From the NCBI GenBank assembly GCA_947258565.1, contig CAMYJB010000005.1, positions 1 to 46,124 on the forward strand: 46,124 nt of DNA, read 5' to 3'. The translations under genes were made by a program, and so were the position numbers. The stretch comes from an uncultured Woeseiaceae bacterium (GTDB lineage: Bacteria > Pseudomonadota > Gammaproteobacteria > Steroidobacterales > Woeseiaceae). Each line of letters opens with the position of its first letter. Position 1 is the first letter of the stretch. The notes beneath the pieces are model-generated. The model saw only the letters and a program-made list of their open reading frames with translations, was not told where the DNA came from and did no database searches. Shown piece after piece: positions 24,203 through 33,957 of this stretch.

Positions 24203-25705
24203 ATGAGCAAAGAGATCCTGATGGTCGTCGACGCGGTTTCGAACGAGAAGGGCGTCGAAAAAGACATCATATTCGAGGCGATCGAAGCCGCACTCGCGTC
24301 CGCGACGCGCAGGAAGCACGGTGAAGATATCGACGTGCGGGTGGCTATCGACCGCGAGACCGGCGACTACGACACGTTCAGGCGCTGGACGGTATTTGAG
24401 GATGAGTCCACGGAACTGGAATTCCCGGATCGCGAGCTGCGCATGATCGATGCGGTCGATGTCGACGAGAACGCCGAGCCCGGCGGTTTTGTCGAGGTAC
24501 CGATGGAGTCGGTCGAATTCGGTCGCATTGCGGCACAGACGGCGAAGCAGGTGATCGTGCAGAAGGTGCGCGAAGCCGAGCGTGAGCAGGTCGTCGAAGA
24601 GTACCAGGATCGTGAGGGCGAGATGCTCTCGGGCCTCGTCAAGCGCGTGGACCGCAACGGCGTCTACATCGATCTCGGCGGCAATGCCGAGGGCTTCGTG
24701 CCGCGCGAGCAGATGGTGCCGCGGGAGCCGGTGCGGCCGCAGGACCGCATCAAGGCGCTGTTGACCGAGGTGCGCTCCGAAATTCGCGGTCCGCAGCTGT
24801 TCATGACGCGTACGTCGCCGCAGTTCCTGATCGAGCTGTTCAAGATCGAGGTGCCGGAAGTGGGCCAGGGTCTCATCGATATTCTCGGCGCTGCGCGCGA
24901 CCCGGGTTTGCGCGCGAAGATCGCCGTGAAGAGCAACGACCGCCGCATCGATGCCGTTGGCGCCTGCGTGGGCATGCGTGGTTCGCGCGTCCAGGCCGTG
25001 TCGAATGAACTCGCAGGTGAACGCGTGGATATCATCCTGTGGGACGAGAACCCCGCCCAGTTCGTGGTCAACGCGATGTCTCCGGCGGAAGTGGTTTCCA
25101 TCGTCGTGGATGAGGACTCGCACAGCATGGATATTGCGGTCGAAGAGGACAAGCTGTCGCAGGCGATCGGGCGCGGTGGACAGAACATCCGCCTCGCAAG
25201 CGAGCTGACGGGCTGGGAGCTCAACGTCATGACGGCGGCGGACGCCGAGCAGAAGAGCGAATCCGAGATGAAGGAACTCATCGAGATGTTCTCGAAGCAG
25301 CTCGATGTCGACGAGGAAATCGGCCTCATTCTCGTGCAGGAAGGCTTTTCGACGATCGAGGAGGTTGCTTACGTGCCCGCCTCTGAACTCGTCGAGATTG
25401 AGGAGTTCGACGAGGACATCGTCACCGAGCTGCGCAGCCGTGCGCGCGACGTGCTGCTGACGCAGGCAATCGTGAAGGAAGAAAAGATCGACGAAGCGGA
25501 GCCGGCCGAAGACCTGCTCGAGCTCGAGGGCATGGACAAAGGGCTCGCCTACCTGCTCGCCAGCAAGGGCGTCGTGACCCGTGAGGACCTGGCAGAACTC
25601 GCGACGGACGACCTGCTCGAGATCAATGAAATGGATGCAGAACAGGCTGCCGCGCTGATCATGAAAGCGCGCGAACACTGGTTCGCTGAGGAACAGCAGG
25701 CCTGA
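24203..25705 (+). CDS. nusA: Transcription termination/antitermination protein NusA
   Basis: A 500-residue protein, close to the enterobacterial length. The N-terminal RNA-polymerase-binding domain (1 to about 125) starts MSKEILMVVDAVSNEKGVEK. The S1 domain is near 133-200 (LVKRVDRNGVYIDLGGNAEG). KH1 carries GACVGMRGSRVQ and KH2 IGRGGQNIRLASELTG. Two acidic C-terminal repeats follow from about residue 360 (IGLILVQEGFSTIEEVAYVP and LLELEGMDKGLAYLLASKG), as in gammaproteobacterial NusA. It modulates pausing, termination and rRNA antitermination. ATG 24203 has a GGAGTTAGAGG ribosome site. Confidence 0.99.
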   Translation: MSKEILMVVDAVSNEKGVEKDIIFEAIEAALASATRRKHGEDIDVRVAIDRETGDYDTFRRWTVFEDESTELEFPDRELRMIDAVDVDENAEPGGFVEVPMESVEFGRIAAQTAKQVIVQKVREAEREQVVEEYQDREGEMLSGLVKRVDRNGVYIDLGGNAEGFVPREQMVPREPVRPQDRIKALLTEVRSEIRGPQLFMTRTSPQFLIELFKIEVPEVGQGLIDILGAARDPGLRAKIAVKSNDRRIDAVGACVGMRGSRVQAVSNELAGERVDIILWDENPAQFVVNAMSPAEVVSIVVDEDSHSMDIAVEEDKLSQAIGRGGQNIRLASELTGWELNVMTAADAEQKSESEMKELIEMFSKQLDVDEEIGLILVQEGFSTIEEVAYVPASELVEIEEFDEDIVTELRSRARDVLLTQAIVKEEKIDEAEPAEDLLELEGMDKGLAYLLASKGVVTREDLAELATDDLLEINEMDAEQAAALIMKAREHWFAEEQQA

Positions 25706-25727
25706 GCGCAGACGCGCGGAGTGAAGT

Positions 25728-28271
25728 ATGTCAGATGTCACAGTTGCACAATTCGCCGAAGTACTGAAGGTGCCGGTCGAGAAACTGCTTTCGCAGCTCG
25801 ACGAAGCCGGTATCCAGGTCAGTAGCTCGGAAGACACCATTAGCGACGACGCAAAGCTCGAGCTGTTGACGTACCTGCGTCGCAGCCACGGGCAGGCGGA
25901 TACGCCGGCAGGGGACGCCGCGCCGCGCCGCATCACGCTGAAGCGCAAGTCGCAGTCCGAGCTCAAGCTCTCCGGCGCACAGGGGCGTTCGCGCACGGTG
26001 AACGTCGAAGTGCGCCGCAAGCGCACGTACATAAAGCGTGACGTGCTGGAGAAGCAGGCGCAGCAGGAACAGGAAGAACTCGATCGCAAGCGCCGTGAGG
26101 CAGACGAGCGTGTCGAGGAAGAAAAGCGCGCGCAGGAGCGTCTCCAGGCAGAGAAGGAAGCGGCGGCGCGCATGGAGGAAGAAAAGCGCCAGCAGGAAGA
26201 GAAGGCGCGTATCGACGCTGAGGAAGAGGCGCGCAAGGCCGCCGAACAGGCTGCTGCCGCGCAGGCCGAAGAGAAGGCGCGCCTCGAAAAGGCCGAGCAG
26301 GACGCGCGCGCGCGCCGCGTGAAGGAAAAAGAGAAGGAAAAGGACAAGGGCAAGGTCAAGGCCCAGCGCCCGGAGACCCGTTACGGCCGCAAGGAACTGC
26401 ACGTGGCCGGCGACAAGAGCGGCCGCCGCAAGCGCAAGGCGCCCATGCGGCGGCGCCCGGTGTCGGTGGGTGGCGACTCGCAGCACGGGTTCGAGAAGCC
26501 CACCGCGCCGGTCGTGCGTGAGGTCGAGATTCCGGAGAGCATCGCGGTATCCGAGCTTGCGCAGCGCATGGCGATCAAGGGAAACGAGGTCGTCAAGGTG
26601 CTTTTCAACATGGGCGCCATGGTCACGATCAACCAGGTCATCGACCAGGACACGGCAACTCTCGTCGTCGAGGAACTCGGTCATGTCGCCAAGCCGATTT
26701 CAGCCGAGGCTGATGATGAGAAACTGCTTGCCGAGGAGCAGGTCGAGACCGGGGAGAAAGTTTCACGCCCGCCTGTCGTGACCATCATGGGCCATGTCGA
26801 TCACGGCAAGACCTCGCTGCTGGATTACATCCGCCGGACGCACGTCGCGGACGCTGAAGCCGGCGGCATTACGCAGCATATCGGCGCTTACTCCGTAAAG
26901 ACGGAAAAAGGACGCATCTCGTTCCTCGATACGCCGGGCCATGCCGCTTTTACGGCGATGCGCGCGCGCGGTGCGCAGGCGACCGATATCGTCGTACTGG
27001 TGGTCGCTGCAGACGACGGCGTCATGCCGCAGACGACCGAAGCCATCGAGCATGCAAAGGCAGCCGGTGTACCGCTGGTAATCGCGGTCAACAAGATCGA
27101 CCGGGAAAATGCCGATCCGGACCGTGTGCGTAACGAATTGGCGCAGCACGAGATCATTCCCGAAGACTGGGGTGGCGAACACCTGTTCGTGCACGTGTCG
27201 GCGAAGACGGGCGAGGGCATCGATAATCTGCTCGATGCGATTCTCCTGCAGGCCGAAGTCATGGATCTCACGGCCGTCGAGGATGGGCCGGCGCGGGGAC
27301 TGGTTATCGAATCCAGCCTCGAGAAGGGCCGCGGCGCCGTAGCAACCCTGCTGGTGCAGTCGGGCACGCTGAAACAGGGTGACATGATCATTGCCGGCGA
27401 GGAATACGGCCGCATTCGTAACATGTTCGACGAGACGCAGCAGTCCATTGACACGGCAGGACCTTCGAGTCCCGCGGTTGTACTCGGCCTCTCCAAGACA
27501 CCGAGCGCGGGCGACGACTTCATGGTTGTGAAGAACGAGCGCAAGGCGCGCGAGGCCGCCGAATTCCGGCGGGCGAAGACGCGCGAAACCAAGCTCGCAC
27601 AGCAGCAGGCGTCGAAGCTCGAAGACATGTTCAGCCAGATGAAGGACGCCCAGGCGGATACCATCGCGGTAATCATCAAGTCCGATGTGCACGGCAGCGC
27701 CGAAGCGCTGCGAGATGCGCTCACGAAGCTGTCCACCGACGAGGTCAAAGTCAACGTGCTGAGCGCGGGCGTCGGCGGCATCACGGAGACGGACGCAACA
27801 CTGGCCGCGGCGTCAAACGCCGTGATCATCGGCTTCAACGTGCGTGCGGACGCCGCAGCACGCACGGCGATCAAGGAGTCCGGCGTCGATGTTCGTTACT
27901 ACAGCATCATCTACGAGGCGATCGACGACGTGAAAGCGGCCCTCAGCGGCATGTTGTCGCCCGAGATTCGCGAACAGATCGTCGGGCTGGCCGAGGTCAA
28001 GGAAGTATTTTCCTCGCCGAAGTTCGGCGATATCGCCGGCTGTATCGTGACCGAGGGTTACGTGAAGCGATCGAACCCGATCCGTGTACTGCGTGACAAC
28101 GTGGTCATTTACGAGGGTGAGCTCGAGTCGCTGCGCCGGTTCAAGGACGACGTGAACGAAGTGCGTTCGGGCACCGAATGCGGTATCGGCGTGAAGAACT
28201 ACGCCGATGTCCGGGTTGGTGACCAGATCGAATGCTACGAGCGAATCGAGGTTGCGCGCACGCTGGAATGA
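25728..28271 (+). CDS. infB: Translation initiation factor IF-2
   Basis: An 847-residue IF-2. The N-terminal IF2_N domain (1-52) is followed by a long Lys/Glu/Arg-rich helical region (about 100-220, EEEKR-type repeats), then a second IF2_N-like segment ([20 protein letters not shown]). The G domain has GHVDHGKT at 355-362 (G1), DTPGHAAF (G3), NKID (G4) and SAKTGEG (G5). The C-terminal domains end [20 protein letters not shown]. It delivers fMet-tRNA to the 30S subunit. GGAGTGA precedes ATG 25728. An internal start for a shorter form, as known in E. coli, is possible but not evident. Confidence 0.99.
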   Translation: MSDVTVAQFAEVLKVPVEKLLSQLDEAGIQVSSSEDTISDDAKLELLTYLRRSHGQADTPAGDAAPRRITLKRKSQSELKLSGAQGRSRTVNVEVRRKRTYIKRDVLEKQAQQEQEELDRKRREADERVEEEKRAQERLQAEKEAAARMEEEKRQQEEKARIDAEEEARKAAEQAAAAQAEEKARLEKAEQDARARRVKEKEKEKDKGKVKAQRPETRYGRKELHVAGDKSGRRKRKAPMRRRPVSVGGDSQHGFEKPTAPVVREVEIPESIAVSELAQRMAIKGNEVVKVLFNMGAMVTINQVIDQDTATLVVEELGHVAKPISAEADDEKLLAEEQVETGEKVSRPPVVTIMGHVDHGKTSLLDYIRRTHVADAEAGGITQHIGAYSVKTEKGRISFLDTPGHAAFTAMRARGAQATDIVVLVVAADDGVMPQTTEAIEHAKAAGVPLVIAVNKIDRENADPDRVRNELAQHEIIPEDWGGEHLFVHVSAKTGEGIDNLLDAILLQAEVMDLTAVEDGPARGLVIESSLEKGRGAVATLLVQSGTLKQGDMIIAGEEYGRIRNMFDETQQSIDTAGPSSPAVVLGLSKTPSAGDDFMVVKNERKAREAAEFRRAKTRETKLAQQQASKLEDMFSQMKDAQADTIAVIIKSDVHGSAEALRDALTKLSTDEVKVNVLSAGVGGITETDATLAAASNAVIIGFNVRADAAARTAIKESGVDVRYYSIIYEAIDDVKAALSGMLSPEIREQIVGLAEVKEVFSSPKFGDIAGCIVTEGYVKRSNPIRVLRDNVVIYEGELESLRRFKDDVNEVRSGTECGIGVKNYADVRVGDQIECYERIEVARTLE

Positions 28272-28293
28272 GGCCTGCGCCGGTAGCTGATCA

Positions 28294-28656
28294 ATGCCAC
28301 GTGAATTCTCCCGACATCAGCGCCTCGGGCACCAGGTGCAGCGGACTCTGGCGGAACTGCTGCAGTTCGAGGTCAAGGACCCGCGGGTGCGGAACGTGTC
28401 GCTGACGTCGGTGGACCTGTCGCGTGACCTGAGTGTCGCGCGTGTCTATTTCAGTTTACTCGAGCCCGATGCGGATGCCGCAGAGGCGCTCGAAGGCCTT
28501 GAGCGCGCGTCGGGGTTCCTGCGCGGCAAGCTCGGCAAGGCGATTAAGGTGCGGCATGTGCCGGAATTGCGCTTCGTCCACGACGACAGTGCCGCAGAGG
28601 CCGTCAGGCTGGGCGAACTGATCGACCGGGCCGTTGCGTCCGACGACCGGGAGTAG
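28294..28656 (+). CDS. rbfA: 30S ribosome-binding factor RbfA
   Basis: A 120-residue KH-type factor with the RbfA opening RVGHQVQRTLAELLQFEVKD in slightly diverged form (RLGHQVQRTLAELLQFEVKD), the helix-kink region SLTSVDLSRDLSVARVYFSL, and GKLGKAIKVRHVPELRFVHD. It assists late 16S rRNA 5'-end processing and cold adaptation. It lies 22 bases after infB and 5 bases before truB, in the standard order. Confidence 0.97.
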   Translation: MPREFSRHQRLGHQVQRTLAELLQFEVKDPRVRNVSLTSVDLSRDLSVARVYFSLLEPDADAAEALEGLERASGFLRGKLGKAIKVRHVPELRFVHDDSAAEAVRLGELIDRAVASDDRE

Positions 28657-28661
28657 AGGCC

Positions 28662-29594
28662 ATGGGCCGGGGCCGACGCGGTCGATCGGAGCCGGTCGAT
28701 GGACTGCTGCTCCTGAACAAGCCGGCGGGACTGACGTCGAACCAGGCTTTGCAGCGCGTGAAGCGGCTGCTGAACGCCCGCAAGGCGGGTCACACGGGCA
28801 GCCTGGATCCGGCGGCGACGGGTATGCTGCCTCTGTGTTTCGGCGAGGCGACGAAGGTTTGCGCGTTCCTGCTCGACGCCGACAAGACCTACCGGGTTAC
28901 GGCCAAACTGGGAACCGCAACGGATACCGGTGACGCCACCGGGTCGATGATCGAATCGGCCGAGGTGCCGCAGATGACGGCCGACGAATGGGACAAGGTG
29001 CTGCAGAGCTTTCGCGGCGATTCGCTGCAGGTGCCGCCGATGTACTCGGCATTGAAAAAGGACGGCAAGCGGCTCTATGAGCTTGCCCGCAAAGGCGAGA
29101 CCGTGGAGCGAGAGCCACGGCCGATCAGGATCGACGCAATCGAACTTCTGGAAGCCGCGGGCAGTCGGCTGGTTTTCAGGGTGCGCTGCTCGAAAGGCAC
29201 CTACGTGCGCAGTCTCGTCGAGGATATAGCGCGGGCGGCCGGGACTGTGGCGCATACCGCGAGGCTGCATCGCGAGACCGTGGCCGACTTTCGGGCGGAC
29301 GAGATGGTCGAACTCAGTGCCGTCGAGGAATGCGCCGCTCAGGGTCCGCTTTCCCTGCGGGAGCGGCTGTTGCCGCCCGACCGGGCGCTGGCGGGCCTGC
29401 CTGAGGTATGCCTCGACAGCGCCAGCGCCGTGCGATTCCGCGGTGGACAGCCGGTCCGGGCGGCCGGGCCGGAAAGGGAAGGGCTCGCGCGGGTGTACGG
29501 TGAAGAACAGGATTTTTTGGGCGTGGGCGAGCTGCGCGAAGACGGCAGGGTCGCACCACGAAGAGTCTTCGGGCGCCCTGGGGTCAACCCGTAG
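28662..29594 (+). CDS. truB: tRNA pseudouridine(55) synthase TruB
   Basis: A 310-residue TruB. The catalytic Asp is D49 in HTGSLDPAATGMLPLCFGEA. Motif II is KTYRVTAKLGTATDTGDATG and the later VPPMYSALKKDGKRLYELAR segment binds RNA; a C-terminal PUA-like domain follows (from about 240). It makes pseudouridine 55 in the T-loop of tRNA. The ATG is only 5 bases after the rbfA stop; AGAGG lies across the stop, so translation is coupled. Confidence 0.98.
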   Translation: MGRGRRGRSEPVDGLLLLNKPAGLTSNQALQRVKRLLNARKAGHTGSLDPAATGMLPLCFGEATKVCAFLLDADKTYRVTAKLGTATDTGDATGSMIESAEVPQMTADEWDKVLQSFRGDSLQVPPMYSALKKDGKRLYELARKGETVEREPRPIRIDAIELLEAAGSRLVFRVRCSKGTYVRSLVEDIARAAGTVAHTARLHRETVADFRADEMVELSAVEECAAQGPLSLRERLLPPDRALAGLPEVCLDSASAVRFRGGQPVRAAGPEREGLARVYGEEQDFLGVGELREDGRVAPRRVFGRPGVNP

Positions 29595-29633
29595 ATATTT
29601 GATTTTGGCCTGTTAATAGGCTCTTTCAGGCGC

Positions 29634-29639
29634 TAGAAT
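29634..29639 (+). promoter_or_regulatory. Possible -10 box for rpsO
   Basis: TAGAAT lies 55 bases upstream of rpsO, where other gammaproteobacteria have an rpsO promoter. No good -35 element is found at 16-18 bases, so the call is weak. Confidence 0.3.
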
Positions 29640-29693
29640 ACCGCGCTGCAAAAAAGGGCCAAGAGACGAAAGTAGTTTTGGAGTAAACAAGAG

Positions 29694-29963
29694 ATGTCAC
29701 TGTCAAGTGAAGCGAAAGCCGGCATAGTTGCCGAATACGGCCGCGGAAAGGCCGACACGGGTTCGCCCGAAGTCCAGGTAGCGCTGCTATCTGCAAGAAT
29801 TTCCGAACTCACCGGACACTTCGGTGAGCACAAGAAGGATCACCATAGCCGCCAGGGTCTTCTGCGGATGGTCAACAAGCGACGCAAGTTGCTCGACTAT
29901 CTGAAAGCCAAGGACCAGGACCGGTACCGCGAGCTGATTTCCCGGCTCGGCCTGCGCCGCTAG
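29694..29963 (+). CDS. rpsO: 30S ribosomal protein S15
   Basis: An 89-residue S15, the exact family length, with the RNA-binding core [20 protein letters not shown] followed by [20 protein letters not shown] and the C-terminal [14 protein letters not shown]. It binds the central domain of 16S rRNA early in assembly. In E. coli it represses its own mRNA through a leader pseudoknot; the 29595-29693 leader may do the same, but I could not model it. Confidence 0.99.
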   Translation: MSLSSEAKAGIVAEYGRGKADTGSPEVQVALLSARISELTGHFGEHKKDHHSRQGLLRMVNKRRKLLDYLKAKDQDRYRELISRLGLRR

Positions 29964-29990
29964 TCCAGCGGTCTATCCCCGGTAAGGTAA

Positions 29991-30031
29991 CGACCGACGA
30001 GACGTACCCGGACAGGGTGCTCCGCCGGTCG
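29991..30031 (+). promoter_or_regulatory. Hairpin in the pnp leader
   Basis: CGACCG (29991-29996) and CGGTCG (30026-30031) pair perfectly, with an inner ACCC/GGGT stem (30006-30018). In E. coli a long stem at this place is cut by RNase III and used in PNPase self-regulation; this could be its counterpart, although the outer stem is short. Confidence 0.4.
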
Positions 30032-30066
30032 CTGCTGCCGTCATTAATACCAATTGAGCAAATACT

Positions 30067-32160
30067 GTGAATTCAATCAAGAAATCGTTCCAATACGGCG
30101 AGCACGTCGTCACTCTAGAAACCGGGGCCGTTGCACGCCAGGCCGACGGTGCCGTCCTCGTAGACATGGCGGAGACCGTGGTCCTCGTTACGGCGGTGGG
30201 CCGCAAGACAGCGGATCCTGGCCGGGACTTCTTCCCGCTGACCGTCAACTACCAGGAAAAGACCTATGCCGCGGGCAAGATCCCCGGCGGCTTCTTCAAG
30301 CGCGAAGGCCGTCCCAGCGAGAAAGAGGTGCTGGTATGCCGCCTCATTGACCGGCCGATACGGCCGCTCTTCCCGAAGGGCTTCAAGAATGAAACCCAGG
30401 TCATCGCGACGGTCTTGTCGCTGAACCCGGACGTCGATCCCGACATCCCGGCGATGATCGGCGCGTCCGCGGCACTCGCCATTTCGGGTATGCCGTTTGC
30501 GGGCCCGATTGGCGCTGCGAAAATCGGCTATAGCCACGGCAAGTACCTGTTGAATCCGGGACGTGCGGCGCTCGAAGACTCCGATCTCGAACTGGTTGTC
30601 GCCGGCACGGAAGACGCCGTTCTGATGGTCGAGTCCGAGGCAACCGGGCTCTCCGAAGAAGTCATGCTGGGTGCGGTCATGTTCGGCCACGAGCAGATGC
30701 AGAGCGCGATCAGCGCCATCAACGAGCTTGCGGCAGAGGCCGGCAAGCCCGCCTGGGAATGGGAAGCACCGGCAGAGGACACGCAACTGGCCGAAGCGGT
30801 CGCTTCGCAGGCTGCCGCGGGATTCACCGAGGCGTACCAGGTCAGCGACAAGATGGAACGCCAGGCCGCGGTAGCCGAGGTCAAGGCGGCCGCCATCGAG
30901 GCACTCGCTGGCGAGGGCGAAGACGCCCGCTGGTCCGCAGAGGACCTGTCCGGCGCTCTGTCGAAGCTCGAAAAGAACGTTGTCCGGCAGCGTGTCATCA
31001 AGGGTGAGCCGCGCATCGATGGTCGTGACCAGAAGACGGTACGGCCGATCAATGTGGAAGTCGGCGTATTGCCGCGCGCGCACGGATCTGCCGTGTTTAC
31101 TCGCGGTGAGACCCAGGCGATCGTCGTAACGACACTCGGCACGGGCCGCGACGCGCAGATAATCGACGCGATCGAGGGCGAGCGCAAAGAGCCGTTCATG
31201 TTCCACTACAACTTCCCGCCGTTCTGCGTCGGCGAGACCGGATTTGTCGGCTCACCGAAACGACGCGAGATAGGCCACGGCAAGCTGGCTCGCCGTGGCA
31301 TCCAGGCTGTAATGCCGAATATGGACGACTTCGGATACATCATCCGCGTGGTGTCGGAAATCACCGAGTCCAATGGCTCGAGCTCAATGGCGTCGGTTTG
31401 CGGCTCCAGCCTCGCGTTGATGGATGCTGGTGTTCCGGTCAAGGCGCCGGTAGCAGGCGTTGCCATGGGACTGGTCAAGGAAGGAAACGATTTCGCGGTA
31501 CTTACCGATATTCTGGGTGATGAAGATCACCTCGGCGACATGGACTTCAAGGTGGCCGGAACAGAAGACGGCATTACCGCACTGCAGATGGATATCAAGA
31601 TCCAGGGCATTACGCGCGAGATCATGAACAAGGCCCTCGATCAGGCACGCGACGCACGGCTGCACATCCTTGGCGAGATGAACAAGGTCATCAGTGCGCC
31701 TCGCGAAGAGATGTCCGAATGGGCGCCGACCATCATGACGATGAAGATCGACCCCGAGAAGATCCGCGACGTCATTGGCAAGGGTGGTGCGGTCATTCGT
31801 GCCATTACGGAAGAGACGGGTGCAACGGTCGATATCGATAACGACGGCACGGTACGAATCGCGTCCGTCGACGGAGCATCCGGCAAGGAAGCCCGCCGTC
31901 GCATCGAACTCATCACGGCTGACGTCGAAGTAGGGCGTATTTACGAAGGCAAGGTTGCCCGGCTCATGGACTTCGGTGCATTCGTCACGATCCTGCCGGG
32001 CAAGGACGGCCTCGTGCATATCTCGCAGATCTCGAACGAGCGGGTCGAGAAAGTCAGCGACAAGCTGGCCGAAGGCGACGTCGTCAAGGTCAAGGTGCTG
32101 GAGGTCGATCGCCAGGGCCGCGTACGCCTCTCCATGAAGGAAGTCGACAACGCCGCCTGA
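30067..32160 (+). CDS. pnp: Polyribonucleotide nucleotidyltransferase (PNPase)
   Basis: A 697-residue PNPase. It has two RNase-PH domains (1 to about 230 and about 310-545, the second with [17 protein letters not shown] and the catalytic [20 protein letters not shown] region), an all-helical linker, a KH domain ([20 protein letters not shown]) and an S1 domain ([20 protein letters not shown]). It degrades RNA from the 3' end with phosphate and is part of the degradosome in many species. The start codon is GTG (30067, protein [11 protein letters not shown]); rare starts are usual for pnp. A REP-like palindrome follows the gene. Confidence 0.99.
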   Translation: MNSIKKSFQYGEHVVTLETGAVARQADGAVLVDMAETVVLVTAVGRKTADPGRDFFPLTVNYQEKTYAAGKIPGGFFKREGRPSEKEVLVCRLIDRPIRPLFPKGFKNETQVIATVLSLNPDVDPDIPAMIGASAALAISGMPFAGPIGAAKIGYSHGKYLLNPGRAALEDSDLELVVAGTEDAVLMVESEATGLSEEVMLGAVMFGHEQMQSAISAINELAAEAGKPAWEWEAPAEDTQLAEAVASQAAAGFTEAYQVSDKMERQAAVAEVKAAAIEALAGEGEDARWSAEDLSGALSKLEKNVVRQRVIKGEPRIDGRDQKTVRPINVEVGVLPRAHGSAVFTRGETQAIVVTTLGTGRDAQIIDAIEGERKEPFMFHYNFPPFCVGETGFVGSPKRREIGHGKLARRGIQAVMPNMDDFGYIIRVVSEITESNGSSSMASVCGSSLALMDAGVPVKAPVAGVAMGLVKEGNDFAVLTDILGDEDHLGDMDFKVAGTEDGITALQMDIKIQGITREIMNKALDQARDARLHILGEMNKVISAPREEMSEWAPTIMTMKIDPEKIRDVIGKGGAVIRAITEETGATVDIDNDGTVRIASVDGASGKEARRRIELITADVEVGRIYEGKVARLMDFGAFVTILPGKDGLVHISQISNERVEKVSDKLAEGDVVKVKVLEVDRQGRVRLSMKEVDNAA

Positions 32161-32177
32161 TGGCGGCGTAACCGGTT

Positions 32178-32212
32178 GCAGGAGCGTGCCCCGGCGTGGG
32201 AAGCGCTCCTAC
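32178..32212. repeat. REP-like palindrome between convergent genes
   Basis: GCAGGAGCG (32178-32186) and CGCTCCTAC (32204-32212) pair at 8 of 9 positions around a 17-base loop. The GTAGGAGCG arm on the minus strand matches the common pseudomonad/xanthomonad REP form. It lies in the gap between pnp and the convergent hydrolase gene and may end transcription from both sides. Confidence 0.45.
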
Positions 32213-33225
32213 ATTCCCGGCCTCGCCGTCAGGGGTTCGAGAAATCCGATCAGCCGCTCGGGCAGGTAGAAGCGTGGCCGCCACGGCGTGCCGCCCTCGA
32301 TGAAGCCCACGTGGCCCCCTGTCTCGCTGACCTCGAGGGTCACGTCGCCGGATAACTGCCCTGGTTCCGGGATGACGTCCGCCGTCATGAAGGGGTCGTC
32401 CAGCGCATTGACGATCAGGGTCGGCCGTTCGATGTGTTTCAGGAAATGCACCGAACTGCACTTGTCGTAGTAGTCGTCCTTGTTCGCGAAACCGTGCAGG
32501 GGCGCCGTCACCGCGTCATCGAATTCGGCGAACGTCTTAGCCTGCATCGCCTTTTGCCAGTCGAAAGCCGCCGTATGCGGATTGAATTTCCGGGTTACGG
32601 AACGCTTCATGCGTTTTAGTAAGTATCTCTGGTAACCCTTTGAAATACCTATATTTAAAGCTTCTGCACTCTCGTGTAGATTCAGCGGAACGCACACCGC
32701 TGCCGCGCCCTTGAGCGGGCACCCGGCGCCGCTCTCGCCGAGGTACTTGAGGAGCACGTTGCCGCCCAGGGAATAGCCGACGGCCACGATCGGACCGAAC
32801 TGGCCTTCACGTTCCAGCTTGGCGACGAAGTACCGAACGTCATTGGTTTCGCCGGCATGGTAGCGCCGCGGCAGGACGTTTCGGTAGTCGCCGCAATCCC
32901 GAAAATGCAGGACGCAGCAGCGCCACTGCCGGGAGGCCGCCGCCTGCATGAGCATACGGGCGTACGCGGATTCCGCCGAGCTTTCGAGCCCGTGGAGGAT
33001 AATCAGCAACGGCGCAGTCTTGGGTGTGTCTTCCGTTTCGACCACCCAGTCGACGGCTGTTTCGTCACCGTCCGGCAGCTTGAGAACCTCGCGCCGCAAA
33101 TGGAGCCGCTGGCGCCAGGCCCAGGGCATGGACGGGTAGATGGTCTGCGCGTGCCGGTTGCGCAACCATCGCGCCGGTCGGAAGGTGCTGCGCACTATGC
33201 GCTTGTCGCTACTTTCAGGAGCCAT
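32209..33225 (-). CDS. YheT-family alpha/beta hydrolase
   Basis: A 338-residue hydrolase of the YheT/Abhydrolase-1 family. It opens with RPARWLRNRHAQTIYPSMPW, a signature of the family; the nucleophile elbow is GYSLGGNVLLKYLGE, and the acid and His lie in NALDDPFMT and ETGGHVGFIEGG. It is a predicted carboxylesterase with no known substrate. The frame is open to 33294, but the first 23 residues would be encoded by the phaR terminator hairpin, so I take ATG 33225. It is downstream of phaR on the same strand but separated from it by that terminator. Confidence 0.9.
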   Translation of the reverse strand: MAPESSDKRIVRSTFRPARWLRNRHAQTIYPSMPWAWRQRLHLRREVLKLPDGDETAVDWVVETEDTPKTAPLLIILHGLESSAESAYARMLMQAAASRQWRCCVLHFRDCGDYRNVLPRRYHAGETNDVRYFVAKLEREGQFGPIVAVGYSLGGNVLLKYLGESGAGCPLKGAAAVCVPLNLHESAEALNIGISKGYQRYLLKRMKRSVTRKFNPHTAAFDWQKAMQAKTFAEFDDAVTAPLHGFANKDDYYDKCSSVHFLKHIERPTLIVNALDDPFMTADVIPEPGQLSGDVTLEVSETGGHVGFIEGGTPWRPRFYLPERLIGFLEPLTARPGM

Positions 33226-33256
33226 GTCGGCGTCGGTGCCGGGTAATCGACTGGAC

Positions 33257-33288
33257 AAAAAAATGGCCCCCCACTCTCGCAGGGGGCC
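33257..33288 (-). terminator. Intrinsic terminator of phaR
   Basis: On the minus strand, GGCCCCC and GGGGGCC (plus-strand arms 33265-33271 and 33282-33288) form a 7-bp GC stem followed by a run of seven T (plus-strand A at 33257-33263). It lies between phaR and the YheT-type gene and separates their transcription. Confidence 0.75.
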
Positions 33289-33424
33289 TGCCATTGAGTT
33301 TTAAACCCTTCAGGCATTGCAACGGGGGGCGGGGGAGCAAATCCCCGTTGCACCTGCCAAGATTGGTCATTGACGGCTTTTATGTCAAGGTTCTGAACGA
33401 TCCTTGAGCGCTTGTACGAAGATC

Positions 33425-33931
33425 TCAGCCCGTGCGCTTGTGATCGTCAGACGTGTCGGCGTCGTTGTCGGCCGAGGCGTCGCTGTCGGCGGAGAAGCCT
33501 TTCAGCATCTCCTCCTGCAGCGACTGCAGGCGCGCGAAATTCTTCTGCGTCAGTTCCGTCATGGCGCTGATCGGGTCGGTGCCCACGACGCTCTTGACCT
33601 GGCCCTGCAGGAATTTCTGCTGCTTCATGAAGAAGCTCATGCTTTGCTCGAGGTATCTCGCCATGAAATCAGGCACGACCGAGCCGTAGGCGCGGATGAT
33701 CTGAGCCAGGAAGTCCTCGGTCATGATGGCGTCGCCGTGCTGTTCCTGCTCGCTGATAACCTGCAGCAATATGGTGCGCGTGATGTCTTCGCCGGACTTC
33801 TTGTCGATCACCTCGAAATCGACCTTGTTCATGACAAGGTCCTTGATATCCGCAAGCGTGATGTAGCGGCTCTCTTCCGTGTCGTAAAGTCTGCGGTTCG
33901 GGTATTTCTTGATAACGCGAGTGTTGCTCAT
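33425..33931 (-). CDS. phaR: Polyhydroxyalkanoate synthesis repressor PhaR
   Basis: A 168-residue PhaR. The N-terminal DNA-binding domain (1 to about 62) reads RVIKKYPNRRLYDTEESRYI followed by TLADIKDLV, near-identical to the family core. The PHB-accumulation domain follows (ILLQVISEQEQHGDAIMTED; MARYLEQSMSFFMKQQKFLQ). The tail is rich in Asp/Ser. It binds polyhydroxybutyrate granules and, when free, represses phasin genes. No pha synthesis genes lie in the window. ATG 33931 has a GAGG site 8 bases upstream; an upstream in-frame ATG at 33943 is less likely. Confidence 0.93.
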   Translation of the reverse strand: MSNTRVIKKYPNRRLYDTEESRYITLADIKDLVMNKVDFEVIDKKSGEDITRTILLQVISEQEQHGDAIMTEDFLAQIIRAYGSVVPDFMARYLEQSMSFFMKQQKFLQGQVKSVVGTDPISAMTELTQKNFARLQSLQEEMLKGFSADSDASADNDADTSDDHKRTG

Positions 33932-33957
33932 TCGAAGCCTCAATCTACCTGCGACAA

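Noticed and set aside
24194..26359. 721-codon minus-strand frame over nusA and infB
   Set aside because: Its Ser/Arg/Phe-rich composition is the mirror of acidic and lysine-rich codons in the real genes.
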